Positions 44,007 to 51,428 of a stretch of DNA of 61,782 bases are shown piece by piece. The first letter of the stretch is position 1. Each line of letters opens with the position of its first letter. Where the stretch lies: assembly GCA_937915865.1 (NCBI GenBank), contig CALGIG010000020.1:1-61782 (forward strand), written 5' to 3'. This DNA comes from an uncultured Prolixibacteraceae bacterium (lineage in GTDB: Bacteria > Bacteroidota > Bacteroidia > Bacteroidales > Prolixibacteraceae). The translations under genes and the position numbers were made by a program. A model generated the notes under the pieces. That model ran no database searches, was not told the origin of the DNA, and was given only the letters and a program-made list of their open reading frames with translations.

Positions 44007-45935
44007 ATGAAGAAACTACTTTTACTCCATTTATTTTGTGGATTGTTGTTCACATCACAATCACACGCTTACGAAAAACGAGATTTGCTTCAGAAAAAGG
44101 CAAGTTTGGCCCAGGTATCATCAGCGTTGATCTACCATCAAAAATGGGTTTCATATCCTTCTTATTCCGACAGGCAAGGATGGGACAAATTATGTGGCGA
44201 TTATAAAAATGAAATTATAAGTAAAGGGGAAGCGGCATTAAACTATGAATGGAAAGTCATTAAAGCCACAGACTATCTTGAATACGAAAAAAGCGGTTCG
44301 CGCCAGATTATGGAAGCCCCGTTTGGTGACAATAATTCGGCATTGGCAAACCTGGTACTGGCAGAACTGGCGGAAGGTAAAAGTCGGTTTATCGACCAGA
44401 TAGCCAATGGGATATGGTACAACTGCGAAATGACTTCGTGGGCGCTCTCTGCTCATATTAGCCGCGAACAGTCAGTAAAAACATCATTACCTTCATACAA
44501 AGAAAATATAATTGATTTGACCGCCGGAGATTTGGGTTCTTTTCTTTCCTGGACGTACTATTTTTTAAAAGATGAACTGAACAAAGTGCACCCTTTTATT
44601 GCCGAAAGATTGCGTGAGAACCTTCAGAAAAGAATTCTCGATCCTTATATGAACCGCACCTTTTGGTGGATGGCTGCTGATGCCACTCCTTCAACAATGG
44701 TCAACAACTGGAATCCCTGGTGCAATTTTAATGTATTGACATGCTTTCTCTTGCTCGAAAATGATCCACAAAAACTGGCTTCAGCAGTTTACCGCTCTAT
44801 GATTTCTGTCGATCAGTTTATTAATTACAACCATAACGACGGCGCGTGCGAAGAAGGTCCATCGTATTGGGGGCACGCCGCCGGAAAAATGTACGATTAC
44901 TTGCAATTGTTAAGTACAGCAACCGAAGGCAAAGTTTCAATCTTTAATCAGCCAATAATTAAAAATATGGGTGAATACATCGCAAAATCGTATGTTGGCA
45001 ATGGTTGGGTGGTTAATTTCGCCGATGCTTCGGCTCGGGGTGGTGGCGAACCTGGAGTTATTTTCAGATTCGGCAAAGCTGTTGAAAGTGAAGAAATGCA
45101 ACAGTTTGCAGGTTATTTATTTGAACGCGACAGAAAAATAAATCACTTCGAGGCTGGTCGCGATTTATACAGGACACTTGAGAACCTGAACAGCAAAAAA
45201 GAACTTGCATCAATAAAACCAGCAACATCTCAGGCACCATACATCTGGTATCCTGAAACAGAATTCTGTTACATGAGAAATTCCGAAGGATACTTTTTTG
45301 CTGCCAAAGGGGGTTATAATGCTGAAAGCCATAACCATAACGATATGGGTTCGTTTTCACTTTACCTTAACGAAACACCAATGATTATTGATGCCGGAGT
45401 TGGAACTTATACTCGTCAAACCTTTAGCGACGAACGATACACCATCTGGACAATGCAAAGTAATTATCACAATTTGCCGATGATTAATGGTGTTCCTGAA
45501 GCTCCCGGTCCACAGTATCGATCGAGCAATGTTAAATTCGATTCAGCCAAATCGCAGTTCTCACTTGACCTGTCAGTCGCATACCCTCAGGAAGCGGTTG
45601 TCGAAAAATGGCAGCGCACTTACCAGCTCAGTTCAAAATCAGGGTTGATTATTCAGGATGAATTTAAATTGAAACAGGCTATAAAACCCAATCAGCTCAA
45701 TTTTTTGACTTGGGGAAAACCTGACACCTCAACTTTGGGAGTTGTTCTGCTTGAAAAAGAGGGGCAAAAGCTTAAGTTATTGTACGACACTACACAATTT
45801 AAAGCAGTTGTAGAAACAATTTCGTTGACAGACAAACGACTATCATATATATGGGGAGAACAAATTTATCGTTTGTCGTTGAATGCTAACAAAAAGCAAC
45901 TCTCTGGAACCTATAAAATCAAAATTACCCGATAA
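44007..45935 (+). CDS. Heparinase II/III-type polysaccharide lyase, paralogue B
   Basis: 642 residues with a signal peptide and the same mature start (YEKRDLLQK) as the protein at 34359. The toroid motif reads DGACEEGPSYWGHAAGK, the form I would expect for an active site (a His in place of Leu). The C-terminal heparinase domain has GGYNAESHNHNDMGSF and IDAGVGTYTRQTF. The two paralogues look roughly two-thirds identical by eye, with long shared blocks such as NNWNPWCNFNVLTCFLLLEN. The duplication suggests related but different cleavage sites, or a catalytic and a non-catalytic pair. The GH88 gene starts 3 nt after its stop. Confidence 0.86.
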   Translation: MKKLLLLHLFCGLLFTSQSHAYEKRDLLQKKASLAQVSSALIYHQKWVSYPSYSDRQGWDKLCGDYKNEIISKGEAALNYEWKVIKATDYLEYEKSGSRQIMEAPFGDNNSALANLVLAELAEGKSRFIDQIANGIWYNCEMTSWALSAHISREQSVKTSLPSYKENIIDLTAGDLGSFLSWTYYFLKDELNKVHPFIAERLRENLQKRILDPYMNRTFWWMAADATPSTMVNNWNPWCNFNVLTCFLLLENDPQKLASAVYRSMISVDQFINYNHNDGACEEGPSYWGHAAGKMYDYLQLLSTATEGKVSIFNQPIIKNMGEYIAKSYVGNGWVVNFADASARGGGEPGVIFRFGKAVESEEMQQFAGYLFERDRKINHFEAGRDLYRTLENLNSKKELASIKPATSQAPYIWYPETEFCYMRNSEGYFFAAKGGYNAESHNHNDMGSFSLYLNETPMIIDAGVGTYTRQTFSDERYTIWTMQSNYHNLPMINGVPEAPGPQYRSSNVKFDSAKSQFSLDLSVAYPQEAVVEKWQRTYQLSSKSGLIIQDEFKLKQAIKPNQLNFLTWGKPDTSTLGVVLLEKEGQKLKLLYDTTQFKAVVETISLTDKRLSYIWGEQIYRLSLNANKKQLSGTYKIKITR

Positions 45936-45937
45936 CC

Positions 45938-47140
45938 ATGCACAAAACCTTTTCACAAATTATTCTGTTTATTTTGATTCTTATGGCCGGATGTCACAGT
46001 CCATCAACACCGGCCATATCATTTGTTGAAGAGAATATACAATTTGCCCAATTGCAGGAGAAACTACAGGTAAATACTATTGAAAAATCAGGAAAAATAC
46101 TAAATCCAAGAACTGTCGAAAACGGGAAAGTCAAATACATTTTGCCTGAAGATTGGACCAGTGGTTTTTATCCCGGCACAATGTGGTACATGTACGAACT
46201 GACAGGCGATTCAACATGGAGGACGTATGCCCGCAAATACACTTGTGCTATCGACACAGTGAAATACCTCACATGGCACCATGACGTTGGGTTCATGATT
46301 CAGTGCAGCTTTGGAAATGGTTACCGATTGGGCGAAAAAGCCTACAAAGATGTAATTATTCAAGCAGCCAAATCATTGTCAACTCGTTTCCGTCCTGTCG
46401 CCGGAATTATTCAATCGTGGAATGTAGATAAAGGTTGGCAAAGTCAGCGAGGATGGGAATGCCCTGTTATTATCGATAACATGATGAACCTGGAACTACT
46501 TTTTAACGCGACAAAGTTATCGGGCGACTCAACATTCTATAAAATTGCTGTGAGCCATGCCAATCAAACTATGAAAAATCATTACCGGCCCAATTTCAGT
46601 TGCTATCATGTGGTTGACTACAGTTTAAAGGATGGTTCGGTTCGCAACAGGCACACAGCACAAGGTTATTCACACGAATCGTCGTGGGCCCGCGGACAGG
46701 CCTGGGGAATTTATGGGTTTACTGTATGTTATAGAGAAACTCACAACCCTAAATACCTTGAACAGGCAACAAAAGCATTCGATTTTGTGATTCACCATAA
46801 AAATTTTCCGGCTGATTTTATACCCTATTGGGATTTTGATGCACCTAAAATTCCGAACGAACCCAGAGATGCATCAGCAGCTGCAATTATAGCTTCAGCT
46901 TTGTATGAGATTTCAACCTATTCCGACAAAAAATTTTATAAAGGATGGGCCGATAAAATCATGGATAGCCTGGCCAGCCCGGGTTACAGGTCCAAAGTTG
47001 GAGAGAATGGCAATTTCTTATTGATGCATTCAGTCGGGAGCATTCCTCATAATGCTGAAATTGATGTTCCGTTGAACTATGCCGATTATTATTTTCTTGA
47101 AGCTTTAAGCCGCAAACAAAAGCTGGAAAAATTGGATTAA
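45938..47140 (+). CDS. GH88 unsaturated glucuronyl hydrolase, lipoprotein
   Basis: 400 residues with a lipoprotein signal ending in MAGC19. It has an (alpha/alpha)6 toroid of GH88 type: DWTSGFYPGTMWYMYELTGD near 72, HHDVGFMIQCSFGNGYRL with D116, a GWECPVIIDNMMNLELLF segment with D180, and SHESSWARGQAWGIYGFTVC near 250. D116 and D180 match the two catalytic aspartates of the family by position. It removes the unsaturated glucuronic acid from lyase products. It is tightly coupled to the lyase at 44007 (2-nt gap), which supports lyase/hydrolase cooperation. Confidence 0.93.
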   Translation: MHKTFSQIILFILILMAGCHSPSTPAISFVEENIQFAQLQEKLQVNTIEKSGKILNPRTVENGKVKYILPEDWTSGFYPGTMWYMYELTGDSTWRTYARKYTCAIDTVKYLTWHHDVGFMIQCSFGNGYRLGEKAYKDVIIQAAKSLSTRFRPVAGIIQSWNVDKGWQSQRGWECPVIIDNMMNLELLFNATKLSGDSTFYKIAVSHANQTMKNHYRPNFSCYHVVDYSLKDGSVRNRHTAQGYSHESSWARGQAWGIYGFTVCYRETHNPKYLEQATKAFDFVIHHKNFPADFIPYWDFDAPKIPNEPRDASAAAIIASALYEISTYSDKKFYKGWADKIMDSLASPGYRSKVGENGNFLLMHSVGSIPHNAEIDVPLNYADYYFLEALSRKQKLEKLD

Positions 47141-47176
47141 AATTAAAATCAGTACATTCACACTTCATACTTAATA

Positions 47177-47208
47177 GCCGTTTCAATTCAGGATTGAAGC
47201 GGTTTTTT
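47177..47208 (+). terminator. Intrinsic terminator after GH88
   Basis: GCCGTTTCAAT pairs with ATTGAAGCGGT around a 5-nt loop (one G-T pair) and is followed by a run of T. It ends the operon containing the lyase and GH88 genes, 37 nt past the stop codon. Confidence 0.85.
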
Positions 47209-47244
47209 ATTTTGGAGTAAATAACACTAAGTTCAATTAATTTA

Positions 47245-47252
47245 TAAATTTG
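47245..47252 (+). promoter_or_regulatory. Candidate -7 box of the second DUF1080 gene
   Basis: TAAATTTG fits TAnnTTTG and lies between the upstream terminator and the start codon at 47320, leaving a leader of about 65 nt. No good -33 TTTG is at the right distance, so confidence is limited. Confidence 0.4.
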
Positions 47253-47319
47253 GCCTGCAATAAATGAAACCAACAATTTAATAAATCCCCTCGCTCAAAG
47301 GGATAAATAAAGCTAGAAT

Positions 47320-48057
47320 ATGAAAAAATCATTTTTATTGATGCTGTCGTTTGCAGCAATGTGTTTTTTGGCTCAGCCACTTTTTGCACAGGAAGTAAAT
47401 AAGCTGACTAAGAAAGAAAAAAAGGAAGGATGGGTATTGCTATTTAATGGCAAAGACTTTGGTGGTTGGAGAAAATGCAATGGAACAGCCATGCCGGCCA
47501 ACTGGAAAATTGATGACAACGCCATGAATGTTTTCACCGGCGAAGGCAAAAAACCGGGACAAGGTTCTGATGGCGATGTCGTTTATGGTGTGAAAAAATT
47601 CAAAAACTTTGAACTTTCTATCGACTGGAAAGCTGGGAAAATGGCTAATTCAGGTATTTTCTACAATGTACGCGAAGTTCCTGGAAAACCTGTTTATTAT
47701 GCAGCTCCCGAAGTTCAGGTTCTCGACAATGTTGATGCCACCGACAACAAAATAGCAAGTCACCTTGCTGGTTCATTGTACGATATGTTGCCTGCCGATC
47801 CAAAAACTGTTCATCCTGCCGGATCATGGAATACAATCGTTATTAGGGTAAAAGACGGGAAAGTTACTCATATCCAGAATGGAGTTGAGGTTTGTTCATA
47901 TACATTATGGACTCCGGAATGGGACAAAATGGTTCAAAACAGCAAATTTAAATCCTTCCCTGGCTTCACCGAAGGTATCTCCAAAGAAGGATTCATTGGT
48001 CTTCAGGATCATGGATATTCAGTATGGTTCCGTAATATTAAAATCCGCGAACTATAA
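47320..48057 (+). CDS. Secreted DUF1080 (3-keto-disaccharide hydrolase-type) protein
   Basis: 245 residues with a signal peptide (LAQPLFAQEV). The mature part is a DUF1080 domain: GWVLLFNGKDFGGWRKCNG, FKNFELSIDWKAGKMANSGI and a PEVQVLDN segment, ending with GYSVWFRNIKIREL. It is longer and more typical than the protein at 15480. It is flanked by terminators on both sides, so it is transcribed alone. In the PUL it could process a 3-keto or other unusual glycoside, but this is inferred from family work. Confidence 0.88.
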   Translation: MKKSFLLMLSFAAMCFLAQPLFAQEVNKLTKKEKKEGWVLLFNGKDFGGWRKCNGTAMPANWKIDDNAMNVFTGEGKKPGQGSDGDVVYGVKKFKNFELSIDWKAGKMANSGIFYNVREVPGKPVYYAAPEVQVLDNVDATDNKIASHLAGSLYDMLPADPKTVHPAGSWNTIVIRVKDGKVTHIQNGVEVCSYTLWTPEWDKMVQNSKFKSFPGFTEGISKEGFIGLQDHGYSVWFRNIKIREL

Positions 48058-48076
48058 GCCAATCTAAAATCACAGG

Positions 48077-48113
48077 AAAACCCCGACAGAAAACCCTTCT
48101 GCCGGGGTTTTTT
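48077..48113 (+). terminator. Intrinsic terminator after DUF1080
   Basis: AAAACCCCGACAG pairs with CTGCCGGGGTTTT (one mismatch) and is followed by T residues, 20 nt past the stop codon. Confidence 0.88.
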
Positions 48114-48195
48114 ATGAATGTTTCTCTTCGGTCCACTAGCCTTTTACACAATTTTATCCGATATTCGTAACTGAATTAACCTGACTTAACTGAAA

Positions 48196-49248
48196 ATGAG
48201 ATTAATTACTTTTCAAATTATACTTTCAGTAACCTTATTTACCCTGATAAGTTCCTGTAATCAGAAAAGCGAAAAGACAAGCGATACTGAATATAATTTT
48301 GCGAAAGGCGCCGATATTAGTTGGTTGCCTCAAATGGAAGCTAGCAGTTACAAATTTTATAACGATAACGGACAAGAAGAAGATTGCCTTGAAATATTAA
48401 AGAATCACGGAATTAATTCTGTTCGGCTACGAACTTTCGTTAATCCTTCCGACGACAAAATTAATGGGCATTGCAGCAAAGGCGAGACTGTTACGATGGC
48501 TGTAAGGGCGCAGAAAATGGGAATGCGAGTGATGATCGATTTTCATTACAGCGATAGTTGGGCCGATCCGTCGAAACAACGCAAACCTGCTGCCTGGGAA
48601 GGGCACGACTTTACCACGCTGCTTGACGATATTTATACATACACACTTGAAGTAATGACAGCACTTAAAAATTCAGGAGTAACGCCTGAATGGGTTCAGG
48701 TTGGAAATGAAATTTCCGGTGGAATGATCTATCCTGATGGAAGTGTTGATAACTGGCCGCAACTGGCCCAGTTCATTAACAAAGGCTACGATGCGATTAA
48801 AGCAGTCAGTCCAACATCAAAAGTTATTTTACATATCGATCAGGGTAATAACAACGAACGTTTCCGGTGGTGGTTCGATCAGGCAACAGCACACGGGGCA
48901 AAATATGATGTAATTGGCCTTTCTTATTATCCATACTGGCTTGATGGCAGCCCCGATTATACACTGTCGATTGATGATTTGGGAAAAAATATGAACGACA
49001 TAACTTCGCGCTACGGCAAGAATGTAATGGTTGTTGAAGTTGGTGGCGAAGATATTAAAGAACAAAATACTTACGATATGTTGGTAGCCGTTCAGAAAAA
49101 AGTAAAGGAAATACCTTACGAAAAAGGGATAGGCGTCTTTTACTGGGAACCAGAAGGCGCCCGAAGCTGGAGCCATTATGCGCTAAGCGCCTGGGGCAGC
49201 GACGGAAAACCGACCAAAGCGCTGGATGCTTTTCTCTGGAATGAATAG
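48196..49248 (+). CDS. GH53 endo-beta-1,4-galactanase, lipoprotein
   Basis: 350 residues with a lipoprotein signal ending in ISSC21. It has a TIM barrel of GH53 type: FAKGADISWLPQMEASSYKF at about 35, a VRLRTFVNPSDD segment, MIDFHYSDSWADPSKQ near 113, VQVGNEISGGMIYPDG with E172 (acid/base), and MVVEVGGED with E281 (nucleophile). The family cuts beta-1,4-galactan or the galactan part of arabinogalactan, which is a useful clue to the PUL substrate. The next gene follows after 49 nt. Confidence 0.94.
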   Translation: MRLITFQIILSVTLFTLISSCNQKSEKTSDTEYNFAKGADISWLPQMEASSYKFYNDNGQEEDCLEILKNHGINSVRLRTFVNPSDDKINGHCSKGETVTMAVRAQKMGMRVMIDFHYSDSWADPSKQRKPAAWEGHDFTTLLDDIYTYTLEVMTALKNSGVTPEWVQVGNEISGGMIYPDGSVDNWPQLAQFINKGYDAIKAVSPTSKVILHIDQGNNNERFRWWFDQATAHGAKYDVIGLSYYPYWLDGSPDYTLSIDDLGKNMNDITSRYGKNVMVVEVGGEDIKEQNTYDMLVAVQKKVKEIPYEKGIGVFYWEPEGARSWSHYALSAWGSDGKPTKALDAFLWNE

Positions 49249-49297
49249 TGGGAACCAATCGCGAAGACAAGAATAAATCAACTAAAATAACCTAATC

Positions 49298-51298
49298 ATG
49301 AGTAAACTGACTATTCTTTTTATTGTACTTTTTGTTTCGGCTGGCCTGAATTTGAAGGCGCAAAACAAGGAAAAATTACGCCGGGCCGATTGCTTTTTTG
49401 GAGTTCATTTCGACCTTCATGCAAGCGAAGACATTACTGATGCTGGTAAAACCCTAACGGTAGAAATGGTTGACACATTTTTAACCAAAGTGAAACCCGA
49501 CTTTATACAGGTTGATTGCAAAGGCCATCCGGGTATTTCGAGCTACCCAACCAAAGTAGGGAACCACGTAAAGGGTTTTATTAATGATCCACTGAAAATA
49601 TGGCGTGAAGCAACAGCAAAAAACAATGTTGGACTATACATGCACTACTCTGGTGTGTGGGACGGCAAAGTAGCCACAACACATCCCGATTGGGCAATGG
49701 TAAAAGCTTCCGGCGAAAAGAGCAAAGAAAAAATGTCATTTTTTAGTCCTTATCTCGACCAGATTTTAATTCCGCAGTTAAAAGAATTAAGTGGAGAATA
49801 TCACGTTGACGGAGCCTGGATTGACGGCGACTGTTGGGCTGTTGAAACAGATTATAGCCCGAAAGCGATTCAGGCATGGAAAGAAAAAACCGGAATAAAA
49901 GAAGTTCCACGCAAAAAGGAAGATAAATATTATAAAGAATACCTCGAATTCACACGCGGTTTGTTTCGCCAATACATGGGCAAATACATTGATGCTATTC
50001 ATGCTTATGATCCTAAATTCCAGATTACCAGTAACTGGTCGTACTCGTCGCTGATGCCAGAAAAAGTGGGAAACAATGTCGATTTCCTTTCGGGCGATGT
50101 AACACCGCAAAACGGGGTTTTCCGCTCGGCTTTCGAGGCCCGGTGTATGGCCCCGCAGGGAAAACCATGGGATTTAATGGCCTGGGGGTTTTCGTGGAAT
50201 GGCGCAAAAATGCCAATGAGCAACAAATCGGTTGTGCAGTTGGAACAGGAAGCCGCCGAAATTATGGCAATGGGAGGAGGTGTACAATTCTATTTTCAGC
50301 AAAACCGCGACTTATCGCTTAAACCTTGGCTGGCAGGACCATTGTCGGAGATTGGCGCCTTTTGCCGCGAACGACAGGCGTATTGTCACAAAGCCAAAGC
50401 CATTCCGCAGGTAGCTTTACTCTTCCCCTCCATTTCGTACCGGCAAGCCTCCAATTCGCCATTCTCTGGCGCTCCCGAAAAACTTCAGGCAACACTTTAC
50501 TCGTTGCTCGACAATCAGCTGCCTGTCGAAATATTGATGGAGCATCATTTAAAAGGTAAAACCAGCCAGTATCCGCTTATCGTTATTCCTGAATGTAAAA
50601 CAATAGAACCGGAGTTGCTTGCCGAATTGAAAAGCTATATTCAAAATGGAGGGAACCTGTTGATTGTTGGCATTGAAACTGCCGATATTTTCAAAGAAGA
50701 ACTTGGAATTGAATCGATTACAGCCATTGATGAAAAACCAATTTTTCTATCTGCCGCTAAACGGTTGGGTTCTATCAGATCAGCTTTAGCCAATATAAAA
50801 TTTACTTCCGACGTACAAGTTCTTTCTCATTTTTACGACGTTTGCGATTATAACTATGAGAGCCAAATACCAGCATCGTCGATGCGGAAAGTTGGTAAAG
50901 GTAAAATTGCAGCTATTTATTTCAATGCCGGCACCAGCTACGCACAGTCGAAAACCTTCGTTATACGCGATTTCATCAAAGAAACCATCGACAAACTTTC
51001 GCCGGAAACGCAAGTTGAAGTTACCGGCTCTCACCTTTTGCATGTGACTTTGAATAAATTAAACGGCCAAACATACATTAACCTGGTGAATGTGGCTGGC
51101 GAACACACCAATCAAAATGCAGTGGGTTACGACCAGGTCCCGGCGCTATCGAGCTTATTGGTTAGTTTCAAGGGAAAAGCCTCAAAAGTAATCCTTCAGC
51201 CTGAAGGAAAAGAACTTGCCACAACGTTTGTGAATGGGAAAACGGTTGTTGTCGTTCCGCAGATCGAAATTCATTCGATTTTAGAGGTAATGCCATAA
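49298..51298 (+). CDS. GH29-like TIM-barrel glycoside hydrolase
   Basis: 666 residues with a signal peptide (LFVSAGLNLKAQN). The N-terminal TIM barrel covers about 30-370, with FFGVHFDLHASEDITDAG at the start and DGAWIDGDCW (D171, D176, D178) at a likely catalytic strand, as in alpha-L-fucosidase-like enzymes. A Rossmann-like domain (LIVIPECKTIEPELLAELKS, GGNLLIVGIET) resembling the trimerisation domain of GH42 follows, then a small beta domain. The specificity is not assignable. Galactans and AGPs carry fucose or other side chains, so a side-chain exo-enzyme is plausible. It ends the enzyme run of the large PUL. Confidence 0.75.
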   Translation: MSKLTILFIVLFVSAGLNLKAQNKEKLRRADCFFGVHFDLHASEDITDAGKTLTVEMVDTFLTKVKPDFIQVDCKGHPGISSYPTKVGNHVKGFINDPLKIWREATAKNNVGLYMHYSGVWDGKVATTHPDWAMVKASGEKSKEKMSFFSPYLDQILIPQLKELSGEYHVDGAWIDGDCWAVETDYSPKAIQAWKEKTGIKEVPRKKEDKYYKEYLEFTRGLFRQYMGKYIDAIHAYDPKFQITSNWSYSSLMPEKVGNNVDFLSGDVTPQNGVFRSAFEARCMAPQGKPWDLMAWGFSWNGAKMPMSNKSVVQLEQEAAEIMAMGGGVQFYFQQNRDLSLKPWLAGPLSEIGAFCRERQAYCHKAKAIPQVALLFPSISYRQASNSPFSGAPEKLQATLYSLLDNQLPVEILMEHHLKGKTSQYPLIVIPECKTIEPELLAELKSYIQNGGNLLIVGIETADIFKEELGIESITAIDEKPIFLSAAKRLGSIRSALANIKFTSDVQVLSHFYDVCDYNYESQIPASSMRKVGKGKIAAIYFNAGTSYAQSKTFVIRDFIKETIDKLSPETQVEVTGSHLLHVTLNKLNGQTYINLVNVAGEHTNQNAVGYDQVPALSSLLVSFKGKASKVILQPEGKELATTFVNGKTVVVVPQIEIHSILEVMP

Positions 51299-51333
51299 CT
51301 TTCGATTTACAATTCGTTCAAGATATTATACGA

Positions 51334-51360
51334 GAATCAGGATACTTTAAATCCTGATTC
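51334..51360 (+). terminator. Terminator hairpin ending the large PUL
   Basis: GAATCAGGAT (51334-51343) pairs perfectly with ATCCTGATTC (51351-51360) around a 7-nt loop and is followed by TTTCGTTT. It lies 36 nt past the stop codon of the GH29-like gene. Confidence 0.78.
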
Positions 51361-51428
51361 TTTCGTTTAAAGAGTTGTCAACCATTGTATATTTGGCGAC
51401 AATTTACAGGAAACAGAAGAAAACAGGC

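Noticed and set aside
25951..51298. Ulvan or sulfated glycosaminoglycan PUL
   Set aside because: No sulfatase or sulfatase-maturing enzyme is present, while GH53 and GH16 point to galactan.
51375..51428. TTG start for the TonB-dependent receptor
   Set aside because: The ATG at 51429 gives a clean signal peptide; the upstream residues look unrelated to the family.
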